Source: Umbelopsis ramanniana AG
Lineage: Eukaryota; Mucoromycota; Umbelopsidomycetes; Umbelopsidales; Umbelopsidaceae
Direction: 5' to 3'
DNA length: 64,000 bases
NCBI RefSeq assembly: GCF_025399195.1
Contig: NW_026252170.1
Location: forward strand, 1 to 64,000
This document shows, one piece after another, positions 9,513 to 21,747 of this stretch. Both the position numbers and the translations under genes were made by a program. How positions within the stretch are numbered: the first letter of the stretch is position 1; each line of letters opens with the position of its first letter. Below the pieces are notes generated by a model that made no database searches, was not told the DNA's origin, and was given only the letters and a program-made list of their open reading frames with translations.

Positions 9513-11353
9513 CTAGAGATTATATCTTACACGTGGGTCTTTGTCCGTAAAGTTTTCCTTTACAATCATATCCACATCCTCCACAAGGTTTTCTACGCGA
9601 GCCAGTGACGGATCCTCGTTCGCAAGTTTATCACGACGTCGGTTTTCCCACATGAGAAGTGAGCGAAGCACAGCAGCCAGTATCAAGGCTACTGAAATTA
9701 AGGTAAGGTTAACGATATGGCCACGGCTATATTGCCCATCTTGGTAAATCAAGGAGCCGACGAAGCCACCCAGTGAAGATCCTATGATGATGATGGAAGA
9801 AGCGACAACGCGCTTAGTGTGACCAATGATGGTATTAGTCATCCAACCGAGAATTAAAGTCAGTGATCCCGAGTTGAATGAAGTGAAGAAAAGAAGACCG
9901 TAAAGTAGCCCAGAGTTTTGTGGAGTGGTTGGAATGGCGACGATGCACACATAGCCAACAATAGATAACAAGCCACAGGCAATAAGATGATAACTTCGAT
10001 CATTGAACCTGTCAGAACTCCACGACACAACAAGCTGAATAAGTAAATTGAATAGGGCAAAAGGCGCTGATAGTAGCTGTGCGTTGAGATTGCTATAACC
10101 CTAAAACAAATGAATCAGATGCATGCTCTACATTAATTGTATTCCGACTTGGAAGCTTATACTTACCAAACCAGCAATGATGGATGGGTTGAATGTAGAG
10201 AAGGCAATATTCACAGCTTGCCAAATAAAATAAATGCAAAACAAAAACCAAGTCTTGTAGTCTAAAATGGCTTCGATTGCTTGACGTCTATCAAAGGTAA
10301 GAGACGTCTGAGTCTTGTCCAGTCGCTGACGATTGAGAATGAAAGTTCGTTCATTTTCCGTCAAAAATCCAGCTTTTTCAGGTACGTTTGGACATATAAT
10401 GTAGGAGACCAAGGCCCAAGCGATTGTAAAGACTCCTTCTATAATCATTAGCCACTGCCAGCTACAAAGAATATGTACTGTTAATCTAAAGTGTACTGTA
10501 GAATTTCTAAGGAAGAATCGCGACACATACGGACGAATACTTGTATTCACTAAATGGCTTTGAATACCATAGGAGATCAAACCACCCACAGCTGTGCCAA
10601 GCGAGGAGAAAGAAAACCATATAGCGGTTCGAAGAGCATGCTCCGATCGCTTATACCAGAGTGCTAAGTAGGGTGTTAGCAATGTTCATCGTTTCCGTTG
10701 GTGGCTGAGATTCAGCAAAAAGTAACATGTACCTGTGATCAATACTGAAGCAGGTAGAACGCCAGCCTCAAATACACCCAAGAAGCAGCGAGCTATGGAC
10801 AAGGTGGCGAAGCTTTTTGTCAAAGACATCAAGCAAACCACAACGCCCCAGCACAAACCAATGGAACTAATCCACCACCGAGGGTTTATCCTTTGTAATG
10901 CCAAATTGCATGGTATTTCCGCAACAACATACTAGTAGCGTTGAATTAGCGTCACAAGTCTAATTATGAGTCGTATTCTATGATATACCTACTCCCAAAT
11001 AAAACATGGAGACAGCCCAGTTGAACAACGAACCAGAGGTATGAGTATCATCTTGGATGCCTCCCAATTTCGCAAGACCGATGTTGCCCTACAGTCAGTA
11101 AATCAGCACTGGTTAATTCAGTTTCGAAGACTCTTACTTACACTTGTTCGGTAGTCAGCAAATTGAGATACTTTACCTTGTCAATGGACTGAAGAAGGTA
11201 AAATCCACACAGTACTGGAAGTACATGCCAATCGATCTTGCGCATGAGCTTCTTTTCATCAATACCTAGCTCAACAGCCAGAGTATCAATGTCTACATGA
11301 CGACTGGTAGTAAGATCCTCTATAGACTGAGTCTTGCTCTTTTGATCGATCAT
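9513..11353 (-). CDS. Major facilitator transporter, anion:cation symporter (Dal5/allantoate permease) family
   Basis: Proton-coupled plasma-membrane uptake of an organic anion (allantoate, vitamins or small peptides in relatives). The family N-terminus is present: KKLMRKIDWHVLPVL, then FYLLQSIDKVKYLN, an intron with donor near 11143, and GNIGLAKLGGIQ. The loop ARCFLGVFEAGVLPAS and the post-loop LWYKRSEHALRTAIWFS match the ACS motifs, and WQWLMIIEGVFTIAWAL follows a spliced junction near 10462-10530. The C-terminus NFTDKDPRVRYNL parallels the usual FTDxxNxxFRY ending. I chose ATG 11353 (MIDQKSKTQS); an upstream in-frame ATG at 11434 would add 27 residues. Substrate cannot be told from sequence. 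Confidence 0.85.
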
Positions 11354-11920
11354 CAAGTGTGAGATGTAGGAGTACAAGAGACTCGACCGTTCATCAAAGA
11401 GTTTTAATACCAGACACTTGGAATAAAGTTGCAACTCATCCGAAAGTCCGAACGTTCACCTGAAAGCGACTAGCCGGGAGAAGGCGTACATTTTCCACAC
11501 ATGATTTTTTTGCTTTTTTGGCACTGTCAAAACACGATTAGTGTGGGGGAATTTTCGCTTTCAAAGTTTGTAAAGCCCTGAACCCAAATGTAAACCAATA
11601 CTTCTAAATAACCCTTTTTGTGGAGGAAGGTAAGACGCAATACATTGTGAATTATATAAAAAGTATATGTAAGCATATAGAGCACGCCATCATTGCGCAA
11701 GATGTCGTAGTGGAGGTTGAAATCGGTACAGAACAAACAATATCGCTGCGAACGCTTATGCGTGACTTAAAACTGTCACTATTTGGCAATAAAATCGATC
11801 TGATTCTTCATTTTAACACGATTTATGAAGTTTATAAAATTACAGCAAGCGAGGCCATTAAACCAATGGACACACTGGAAAATTCGCAAGAAAACGACTT
11901 GAAAGCTATAGAGAAGCTTT

Positions 11921-13534
11921 TTACTCTTGATGAAGTACGTGTCCTGTGTTTGGTAAACCACCATCCGGCTTGTTCCAAGAGAGATAGGATGTATCACCAA
12001 GTTTTCTATTGAAATTTTGAAGGCAAATTTAAGGCGAGTTAACATCAGAGAAACAGTCTTCATGCACTCCACTTCATAAGCATCAGACTTACCGAGGCTT
12101 AACACAGTGGCGAATAGTAAAGATGACGCCAAGCAGCAAGCAGAACGCACCAACAGCCATATAGGCGATTCCGAGGTAAGGGTTTCTGCCACCGAGGGGC
12201 GAGGTGGTAGAGATAACAATGGATTTCGTTCCAGCAAACTTCTTTACGTTGAAATCTATTGGTAATAAATTTCAGTATTATGTCAACTTTTCTTTTCCTA
12301 TTATCAAGCGCATACAGGCGAGATAGGGAATAGGTATACATACTGGAATCAATCATGATTCTCCATCTTCCAGCCGGTAAGTCAGTGTTTTCGTTCTTTC
12401 CCCATATCTTACGAAAGTCGGGAAGCGCGGCTGTTCGCATCCATACCATTAAATGCTGATCTTGCGAAAGGTCCGGTGGAGGATGTTGATCGTCAAACTT
12501 TCCGTTGGGATACTGTAATGCCCAGTTCGGCGGAGGGACGATCTGTGATGGCGAATACTGAGTTTTTCCGTATTTTTGCAAATCCGACGGCCAGGCAATA
12601 TTGTTAGAATCGAATGAGTAATTTTGCATGCCATTGCTGTTGACAGCAATTAGGTTAGATAATGTATCTAAACAAACAGAAGATAATCATGATTAGGGTG
12701 ATGAAATGTACGGACACATTAGGTACAATTTGTAATTGTTACCATTGAATACAGAATTCGCTATCAACCCACAAGGATACACAGCTTTGCCACCAGATTC
12801 TCTCAGTGGGTCACAATCTGGACCCAAAGACCCAGCGGAAACTGGGTGACCCATGAGTTGGTCGGCATTAAAGCTCTTAATATATTGGCGGTGATTTTGG
12901 TAAAAGTTAGTCAATCGGTAGTTGATGAAGATAGGAGCTTTCATAGCTTGAGGTACTGTGAAGTCAATGATGCATTGCGGGATAACCAGATTGTTTGGGT
13001 TTTGTCGGGATGTATCCAAAAATGTCGTACTATTTTGGTAGTGGTAGACAGGAGGTTCCAGAGTGGATAAGTCTGGTTGGCCAGAGAATTGCAAACTGTA
13101 TAAGTTTTGTGGCAGGTTAACGGGACTAGCATATTCGTCACAGTGAGTATAGTCAATGACTATTTCGCTGACCTGTAAGAGGTTTGGGAATGTAATAGAT
13201 GGTGGTAAAACATTAGACGTCTGCTATTGTCATGTAGTGGCGCCTATGCGCATGATAGCAATAGAAATGTGACTTTACGTTACTGCTTGCCCAGAAAAGT
13301 ACACCACCAATGGGTGCAAAAATCACTCCAATGACAAAGAATGTTGGCAGAACTGAGCGTGGAGTGAGCACGGGCTGCCAGGCTTTCAGACGCTGTTGTC
13401 TGAATGCCGAATCTGCAGTATACATGAACAAGTGATTAGAGAGGTGAATTATGAACGATGGAAAGCATAGTATACAAAGAGTGACTATGGTCTTAACCTT
13501 TGGGTTTTCTTGTTTTCTTCTCTTCCTCTGCCAT
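11921..13534 (-). CDS. CDC50: CDC50/LEM3-family flippase beta subunit
   Basis: Obligate partner of P4-ATPase lipid flippases; needed for their ER exit and phosphatidylserine/PE translocation. ATG 13534 opens [13 protein letters not shown], then after an intron [17 protein letters not shown] and the first helix. The extracellular domain holds the CDC50 landmarks [44 protein letters not shown] and [10 protein letters not shown], followed by [26 protein letters not shown] and the second helix. The frame seems to stop at 12089, but the codon CGG|TAAG is a splice donor. Splicing to an acceptor at 12006-12008 adds [17 protein letters not shown], the conserved family C-terminus, with the true stop at 11921-11923. 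Divergent from the WC-2-like gene with 201 bp between starts. Confidence 0.9.
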
Positions 13535-13735
13535 TATATTAGGATGTGAGGTGGTTGGACTTATGCCAGTGACTGAGGCTGTGGCTGTCATGGTCTGAGT
13601 GAGGGGCCAGATTTTCCGTTTTCCAACAACAGTCACAATTTGAACAGCGCAGTTGCTGTCCCGTTTTCGGACGATCCACACTTTCTTGCCGAAGTGCCCA
13701 CTTCAGAAAAAAAGACATCACTAGCAATTTAAAAC
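13535..13735. promoter_or_regulatory. Shared divergent promoter region of CDC50 and the WC-2-like gene
   Basis: Only 201 bp separate the two start codons, so the 5' UTRs and promoters must overlap or share elements. I see no clear TATA box. Confidence 0.4.
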
Positions 13736-15124
13736 ATGACGAAAGATGATAAGTTGCCCCACAAGCAACCCGCGTACACTGTGAGAACTTTTTCTTTCAA
13801 CCCAGCCTCATCTTCGCTTCGAAATGCCAATCAGCAAGGCGCCACTCGCGGTACCTTGACTGAATTCACCCGGCGCAAAAACTGGTCGCAGAGAATCATC
13901 GACAAGCTTGAAGACTTCATTCATGTCCTCTCTCCACAAGCAAAGATCATGTACTGCTCGCCTGCCACTACTGAGCTCTTTGGATATGCCCCCGAAGAAC
14001 TGGTTGACCGCCAAATGTCTGACTTTATTCACTTGGATGATAAAGATTTATTTCAGCGAGAATTTCGTGAAAGTTGTCTTCAACGTCGAAAGTTTCACCT
14101 TTACTATCGTTTCCAAAAGAAAGACTCCACCTATATCAGCCTGGAGATGGTTGGTCATGCTTACTTTGGGGAAGGTGATAGAAAACAGACCTCAGTGCCA
14201 CTCTGTTTCTTCGCCACAGGCAAAGTTTATCCCAACAAGGCTGCCAACCTTATTGATACCTTCTTGGAATTGAAAATGGAAAAAGAAATGCTAGAACGAC
14301 AAATCAATGAAGCTAAGGCTAAAAAGCAAAGGGATGTTTCCAAATCTCCAAGTCAACCTTCAAGAAAGAACAGCGAGCAATCTTCGGATAGCATCCCCGC
14401 TGACTTCTCTCAGGATAGCCAAGTCCAAGAAAGCAGTTCCAGCGAGCAGGCACAAGGCTTTGTTGATGACACAGCGGATATTGACATGCTTCCTTACCAA
14501 CCTATCTTGAACAACGCACCTTTCGTTTATACTTTGGGTGTCACGCCTAGCAACGACATTTCTGAAGCTCTGCAAATGTTCACTGGTCTCCGTTATGACA
14601 TGGGAGAGCGTTCAAACGGTATCTCAACGGGTTCTACAGCAGCTCAACTGCTCGACCCCACACTCGATTTGTCGGCTTTGACAGGCTCCCTTCTTGACAC
14701 CACCCCCATTCAAATCCTTAATCCGTCCACTTTTGCCAATCAAGATCAAGTAGATGCTGCAACCCTTGACCGAAACAACAAAAGGAAAAAACGAGTTAAG
14801 GATACTTCTGTTGTACATGTGTGCACAGGTAAGACAGGAATTATTTATTTTGGTTGAGAACCAACACCGCTATCCACATCGCAGTTTTGTTATAATTTTG
14901 CCGATTGACCCAATGTCTATCTTATCCAGACTGTGGCACTACTGAATCTCCTGAATGGCGTAAAGGCCCTAAAGGTCCCAAAACGTAAGTGCAAATCCCT
15001 TTGTTCTGATATGTTCTTGAAAGGTCTATCCGTAAGGTTTTAACTTGTTTAAACGCCTAATAGTCTGTGTAACGCATGCGGTTTACGCGCCAAAAAAAAT
15101 CAGAAGGCTTCCACAACGGCCTGA
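13736..15124 (+). CDS. White collar 2-like PAS/GATA zinc-finger transcription factor
   Basis: Partner of the blue-light photoreceptor WC-1/Mad-type proteins; the complex activates light-induced genes. Exons 13736-14828, 14930-14984 and 15064-15124 sum to 1209 nt, giving 402 residues. A PAS domain lies at about residues 60-165 (LEDFIHVLSPQAKIMYCSPA, FGYAPEELVDRQMSDFIHLD). It has no flavin-binding cysteine motif (GRNCRFLQ), as expected for WC-2. A charged coiled segment (MEKEMLERQINEAKAKK) and a Ser/Gln-rich linker follow. The C-terminal GATA finger is CTDC-X18-CNAC, the fungal WC-type spacing, ending GLRAKKNQKASTTA. Both introns split the finger. Mucorales often carry several wc-2 paralogues, so I give no symbol. 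Confidence 0.9.
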
Positions 15125-15600
15125 TATAATAACATTGAGCATTCTTTTCGAGATACCCTTGACTTTCGAGTTTCCAGAGCCAAGTGTGATGGTCATCGTT
15201 GATCGTCATTCCAAACGAAGTCTCTTTTAGTAATTTGTATTCTTTTTTTTTGCATCTAATGCTCTCTTTTGTCATTTGAAAATGACTGTATTCCCCGCAA
15301 ACTGCAAGCTTCAAGGAAGTTGGTCCACGGCAATGAAAAAAGTTTAGTCTACAGCTTTTCTTACCTCCGTCTTTTTTTTTTGTTCTCTCTTCGCTTATTT
15401 TTTTATCCCCAGTTTTGTTCATCCCCTTTCCCCCCTATTTTCTTTTTCAAAATTCTTTTTTTTCCATTAAAAATACAATTATCTGATTGGTGGCGACAAG
15501 GGGTGATGTACAAATGAAAGAAAAAAGTGTGAAGCATATAAAAACTAGTACAGAGGTAAGATTTTTTTTAAACAAAATTATACAGAATGGAATGAGAAAA
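15125..15600. other. Convergent 3' flanks, T-rich
   Basis: Gap between the stops of the WC-2-like gene (+) and the arrestin gene (minus). It is strongly T-rich on the plus strand at about 15240-15470, fitting 3' UTR and cleavage signals for both genes. No ORF is supported. Confidence 0.4.
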
Positions 15601-18428
15601 CTATTCGGCTATGGTGAACACTCGTCTCTGTCGTCGCCTCATCTGCTTCTGTTCCTGTCTTCTCTTCTTTTCAACAATGCGCAACAAGTCGCCTTCATCA
15701 TCCGAGTCATCGGAATCGTCTGACGCCGAACCAGCAGCGTCTCCAAACTCTGAAGATGAATCCGAAGAGTCATAGTATCCATGAGGTTCTACTACGGATG
15801 GTTCTACCTCAGGAGCTGCCGATGACGGTGTTTCGAGTAAAGCTTTATCATCTCGGTTGAGGTAGGCACTAGGATCGCTACCGGATCGCATGACAGGTGG
15901 TGTATGGATGACAGCGCCAGGTTGCTGAGCCTGAGGATCGGAATGACGGTGTGGTAAACCATTTTGAGAATCAAATTGGCGAGGTGGAGTGAATTGGGGC
16001 ATGTTGGGATAAGTAGGGTGATGATTCGTCCTGATAGCATCATCTTGTGAGAAAGGATACATGGTACGTTGGGTATCAGGTACAGCTGGCATAGGTGTAA
16101 ACTTTGCTGCTGTTGGATAATTAGGCTGCGTATGGTACATGTGAGATAAATCAGAAGGCGTACGCATGTGGTGTCTTCCTGCTTGGCCAGCGTAATTATT
16201 AGCGGTAGGCAAAAAGCCATTTGGCGCTGGTCCATGGTCGTACATATTGGCAGAGGGAGGATAAGGCATGTGACTATTATTTCCATTCATTGGTACACCA
16301 TGGTAGTTTGAGTCAGACATTGAATGGTAACGTTTTGTATCATTTGCCGATCGGCCTCCTCTGAACCTTGAATCATGCAAATTCTCATTAGTTGGTGGCG
16401 GTACTCCACGGTGCCTATATAATCCTCCGTCGTCATAGGGAGGCTGCTGTACAAAAGGTAATGGAGAAGGCACACCATGAGGTTGCCGATTCAGGTCGGT
16501 GGCTGAGGATGATCGAGGAATATAACTAGCATGAGCTTTAATTAAAGCTGGCTGACTAAAAGGAGGGGGAGGTGGAGGTGCTGGAGGTGCTTGCACTGGC
16601 GTATTTCTAACATAACGACCACTAGCTGTTGGCTGTTCGGGTGCTGAGGCTGTGGTGCTGACTGAGGTATTTCGGGTCAGTCTATCTTGATTAGTTTCAA
16701 GAGACCGACTTGACTTGTTGGACGACACCGATGCTGCTGATCTCACAGACACTTTTGAAGCATTAGAATCAGACCGAAAGACGCCATTGTCGGTAGTAAT
16801 AGGGTAATTAGTGGAGAGATTCGCTCGCGCTGCTGCATTTGCGGATGACGTGGACGAAGACGTCGATGAAGTGGATAATCTCCATTCCGGATTTTGGCGA
16901 AGTCCGCCTTGATTGTGCAGCATGAGACTTGCAGATGATGAAGATGTATTGTGCTGTATGTCAGGCACAAAGTTTTGCTCGCTGGTGCTATAGTCGTACA
17001 AACTATCGTTGTCAGCTGGCGCCTCCTCATCGCTAAGCATCATACTGTCCATGCCATCTATCCATTCGTCGTCTTCATCAATTGGAACTGCTGCTCTTGG
17101 CCAAGTTCCAACAACAATGGGAAGTTCTACAGTAACAATATTCTGTCGCTTGGCAGAGTGCTTGCTATTGAGATTGACTGTCACGCGCACCTTGTAATTG
17201 ATATAAATAATCTTTCCTTTCTTATCGATGGTGGGTGGAGTGGATGTTGGAATCATGATCTGTTCTGTAAGGGATTGCGAAAAGTTGTATGGTCCATAAA
17301 TATTGATATTGGATTCACTCGTTCGCAATGTTATTTCATTTGCGACCATTTGCCTAAAATAGATGTTCAATATCTCGATGATGTTTCCCATGTGGTTTTG
17401 AACGACAACTCACCTGTTTGAACTAAAGTGGCCAACTCTAACAAACTCAACCTTTATTCCTTTCTCGCGCGAGAACGGACTATGATGGCCAATCGACAAA
17501 TTTAATGGAACAATATCACCTAAAAGCAAAGGGAACAGTGTTTAGAAATTTTGTGGTCAAGTGATCTGATTTCTTCTCCTTTGCACAGCCCAATTGCTTA
17601 CCTCGCGTGTAACCGTATCGCGGGATGTTCGCTTTCACAGTAATTTTCCTTCGGTCTTCAACACCTTCCAGCGTGGTAGATACTGACTTTTCGGTTGGTC
17701 TGGTATATTCTGGAACACTAATGTCTATATGTTCCAGAATGGGGACGTTATATGTTGCTTTCGGTGAAAGGGATTCCGGCACCATGGGTTTATCGTGGAT
17801 TGCGATCAATGTATATCGGATTCTACCATATTTAAAAACCTATCATGTAAAGGAAGGCATACAATTAGATGTGGATATTGCGTAGGTCTGAAATTATTAT
17901 GTCGCCTTTCACATACCTCCATACTGCTCGGCAAAGCAATATCTTCCGGCACCAAAAAGTCAAAAGGGAAAGTGTGTGATTTGGCTTCCAAGATATGTGA
18001 TTTAGCACTGCTTTCATCGTCCTTTGAAATTGGAAGGATTTTAACCTTGTTGAATAGCGTTATACTCTCTTTATCTTTAAGCAACGATGCTATTTCGCCT
18101 TTGAAGATAACTCGGATATGGTTTGTCCTTGTTGGTTTGGTGGGGAAAACGGATACAGTACCTATTTTCGAATGAATTGTTAATATTTAAAATAAATATT
18201 CTGTAAATATGGATGTAGTGTCGAAAGAATGAAAAGTCCAAGAACAGATCGGGAAGTAGCCACTGTGCAAGGTGGCCCATGCGGACAATGCAGAGGTAAA
18301 AGACAACCATGACACTTCCAAGACAGATTAAAGGCATCCTTACCTCTTATCCGTTCCCCAGGAAAGTAAAATTTATCTTCGTCAAGGCGAACATTGAAAT
18401 TTTTGTTGAATTTCGCTTGTTTCCTCAT
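15601..18428 (-). CDS. Arrestin-domain protein (ART/alpha-arrestin type)
   Basis: Alpha-arrestins link nutrient transporters to ubiquitin ligases for endocytosis. ATG 18428 gives MRKQAKFNKNFNVRLDEDKF followed by YFPGERIRG, the arrestin N-domain opening (the family reads F..Y.PG..v.G.v). The next exon starts GTVSVFPTKPTRTNHIRVIF, then SHTFPFDFLVPEDIALPSS (the FPF core). The C-domain is seen in KATYNVPILEHIDISVP, KITVKANIPRYGYTRG, GDIVPLNLSIGHHSP and VELPIVVGT. The ~490-residue tail is disordered: Ser-rich, a polyproline stretch (APPAPPPPPPF) near 16560-16600, many Tyr/Pro/His and an acidic segment before a basic end. I did not find a clean PPxY motif on reading, so the Rsp5 link is inference. 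Confidence 0.82.
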
Positions 18429-19600
18429 TCAAGGCAATGAGAGGCCAAAGCAAAAGGTGAGCAGCGAGAATGCTTGGATACCGCTGAAGAATGATATGCC
18501 GGTCACGTGCACAGCCTCAAGTTGAGGCAGACAAAAGCCCGGCAGATTGACACAAAAGTCCGCGAATCGATATGCTGGAATTTAAAGAAATTTTTTACTC
18601 ATATCGTGTTATGCGGCATATCATGCTGATATGCTGACCAGAGTAGCATTTTCTCGGCTATGATGATAAGGGCCAATACTGCACAATAGTGAAGATTTAA
18701 CCAACCGCGAACCTGATCTCATCATATTGACGACAAAGTGGCTATCCGATTACCTTATTCTTCTTGTGCGAGTTCGCTAACCCTTTTACTGCCGACTAAA
18801 CATTGGAAATGTTTTGGGTACGGGGCCGTTTAAGCATGCTACCAATGGCTATCATATGACCTTACCGCAAATTAAGTCATAGTCAAATTCCTTTCTTGTC
18901 AACACTTCTTGATGTCTGACAAGGTATTGCTCGATGCTATAACTTATGAATATACGGTCATGCCAAGCCTTTGAACAGCGTATCGGACGTTCAAAAACGC
19001 CTTGCATGCAGGCTATGCCAACATAGGCGGCTGTATGTATCGCCGCTAACCGATCGCGACGGGTTCATGTCCGGCTGATGGGGTTCAAGGTTGACAGCAG
19101 ACATAATGTGTGCGTCAGGCATATAATCTTAAAAGTTATCGGCTAATACGAAGTTTGTTTCCATGTTCTTTAATCGTGAAACTGCCCATAAATATCAGTT
19201 TCGGCCAAGCTGCATCGTTCATTTGCATAGCATAGCTTTTTCCCAGACCACTTGCAGTAGAAAATTCTACAATGATATAAGTACATCAGAAAGGTTGACA
19301 GAGCGCATAATAGAATATTGCAGCAGCGTTACCAAAAATGTTTACGGTCCAATGCTAGTGTCAAATTCATGACAATGCATAAAGCAACATACACATCCAA
19401 CGATAGGCAATGTATCGCAACGACACCAAAGTATTGCATATAAAATTTTACTATTTTGTTTCGTCTACACTACACGATGTTTCTACATTTCCTATTTTTT
19501 TTTTTTCATGAAGTCACATATCAAAGAAAGGGTAAAGCATGCTCCTAACCCGATGGCATCCTTCGTTCTAATTCAGACCTCTTAGCTTACTCTAAAATAG
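18429..19600. other. Intergenic: arrestin promoter and CHORD gene 3' flank
   Basis: About 1.17 kb. It contains a CACGTG E-box-like site near 18493-18499, about 70 bp upstream of the arrestin ATG. A 69-codon plus frame at 19163-19372 has no recognisable feature. Nothing else is supported. Confidence 0.35.
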
Positions 19601-20858
19601 CTATTTTTTCACTTGCAATGGTGCATCATTGGCGTAAAGCATTTCCTTTCCACCTACGGTACCGCCACCTCCTGTAACACCAAACGTAGTCCAGCTGGTG
19701 ACTTTGTCAGTTGGCTCAAGTGCTGCCCATGATATTCCGTTGCCTTTTCTTAGTTTAATTTCAACCTTGGTCGTTAATGGCTTGAAAGCGGATTCTCCGG
19801 GAACAATGGGCTATATTCGAAATAAATTCAAAGCACAATGATGAGCACTCTGGAGTAAATTGTTAGCGATCAGAGGAATGTATATACACTCTCTTACCTG
19901 GAACAATGGGATGGTTGACTTGTAACGCTTGTTTCCCTTCATCTTGATATCAACGTTCATTGATTGCTCTTCAAAGGTAATCTGCGTATCCTCCTTATCC
20001 TTTGCGAAAATGCTGAGGATGATGTGGGTAGGAGTTTGGTACCAGTCATTCCTGCAGTCGACCAACTCTTCCTCTTGGTTCTGAGATACCCATGGTTAAA
20101 ATATATAGACAAATACATCCATTGAATCGCAGTATGTACATACATTACTCTTTCCTCCAATGAACAAATGCTTGCCTTCCTTACATCCTTTGATCTTGAG
20201 GAACTCCTCAAATTCCAAAACTTTACGAGGGCAGCAACTCCAGCCTTTGGATCCTTCATGGAAGATAGGTGCACCTGGGTGATGGAAGCAAGCTGCTTCC
20301 GAGCCTTCGCCTCTTGATGAAGCCTCATCCTTATACGTGACTCCACAACCTCTTCTTTTGCAAGTAGTGCCTACCTTGACAGGAACGCTGAGGTCGTCTT
20401 CTTCCGGCAAAACCTCTACAGCTAAAGGTTTAGCCTTTTTCTCTGTGTCTTCAGCGGCTTCTGCTACAGTGGTTGGTGTAGGGGTATGGTTTGTCATGCT
20501 AATAGCAGCACCGTTGCTGTATACTTCAATACCATCCTTAGTTGTAGAGGGAGCGGGCGAGTCTGGCTTAGCAACAGGTGCTGGCTGTACAGGTTTCTCG
20601 TCAGTATGGCGTCCAGTAGCACAACCAGGGATGTTAAGGAATTCGTCGAAATCAGAGACACGCTTTTTGCAGCATGACCAACCCTTCAAGCCTTCGTGAA
20701 AGACGGGTGCACCAGGGTGATATTGGCAGGCTGTTTATAAGCAGTGGTTAGCTAGTTGTAGCAATGCTCCTTCTACATCTTCATGTTATACTAACCACTG
20801 TCGTTATTGACTTCTTCCTTGTACTCCTTTTCACAGCCTTTTCGTGTACACTTTGGCA
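19601..20858 (-). CDS. Two-CHORD, CS-domain co-chaperone (CHP-1/RAR1-like)
   Basis: CHORD proteins bind HSP90 and SGT1 and stabilise client complexes. ATG 20858 starts MPKCTRKGCEKEYKEE. An intron falls after NDS; then CQYHPGAPVFHEGLKGWSCC and FDEFLNIPGC complete CHORD-I. CHORD-II repeats it (TCKRRGCGVTYKDE, CFHHPGAPIFHEGSKGWSCC, FEEFLKIKGCKEGKH). Between them lies a Pro/Thr-rich linker of about 70 residues. The C-terminal CS (p23-like) domain reads CRNDWYQTPTHIILSIFAKD, then MKGNKRYKSTIPLF and a beta-rich end finishing PLQVKK. The order CHORD-CHORD-CS is that of animal/fungal CHORDC1 rather than plant RAR1, which lacks CS. S. cerevisiae has no such gene. Confidence 0.92.
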
Positions 20859-21747
20859 TGGTTAAAGTAGAGTTGTTTTCGGAGCAACTCTGATGGAAGA
20901 CAGAAGAAAAAAATCAATCCATATTTGGAGACCACGTGACTCTAGCCTGCCATTGTCCTCCGTTCTCAGAGCTGAGCCCTGTTGGTCTCTCTATTCAAAG
21001 AAAGCGTCATCAATCAAATGTGCTAGTAATTTTTCAGTGAAACGATGCATAAAATCATGTTATGGTCACTTGTAGCTGCTCAAGATCACTTAAACTGGCA
21101 GTATATGTCAGTGCGGAAGCCGCCAAACAAAGTGAAAAGTCTCATTGGTACAGCCTTCGGTATCTTTTAAAGTCTACTTTCACCTCTCAATGAAACGGGA
21201 TCCAGTAAAATACGCGATTGATATATACTACAGCGACATCAGCGACACTGAAAAATTTGAACTTCCTGGGGTTTGCTGTAATATGCAGCATTTTGCATAG
21301 CTTTAGCTCATCTGCTGAGCAAAAGGTTTGAGAAGTGTGATCACGTTGTTTGTTTAAAACATACAAGGTTGCATGATTTTGGAGAGACTGCCACAATGGG
21401 GACAACAGCCATACACATTTCGGCTGATTGTTCGGATTATCAATCTGCTGTCACTGATTGAATGTTTCTCTCGGACCATGACATGCTCAACTTGTTTAGC
21501 ATCTCGCTAGAAAAATGCATAGCTCTTCGGCCAAAGCAATGACATTGTCCTGCATACATATGTCATCCGTCCTGCGAGATGAGATAATTTTCTTTTATGG
21601 TTGTGGCTTCGAATATTATTCATTGTGGCTCCTGAAGGAAACATTTGGGTAGGAAAAAATATTTACATTTTTGGTCATCCACAGGTTGATTTCCATCTTC
21701 TTTCATTCCACTCTTTTAAAAACTTGATCCTTGTCTGTGTGCGCGGG
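20859..21747. other. Divergent intergenic region
   Basis: About 890 bp holding the promoters of the CHORD gene (minus) and the VPS9-domain gene (plus). CCACGTGAC occurs at about 20931-20940. No coding frame or RNA gene is recognised. Confidence 0.35.

Noticed and set aside
9541-9747. Antisense frames inside the transporter, arrestin, WDR62-like and UBR1 genes
   Set aside because: All are shadows of the strongly supported coding strand.
11620-12012. 130-codon plus-strand frame
   Set aside because: It starts at GTG, lies antisense to the last CDC50 exon and shows no domain.
15235-15470. Long T tracts considered as further LINE tails
   Set aside because: They lack the GTATTCAGTG end and flanking direct repeats; they fit 3' UTR sequence of convergent genes.
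19020-19110. Possible tRNA B-box (GGTTCAAG) near 19080
   Set aside because: No A-box at the right distance and no cloverleaf could be folded by eye.
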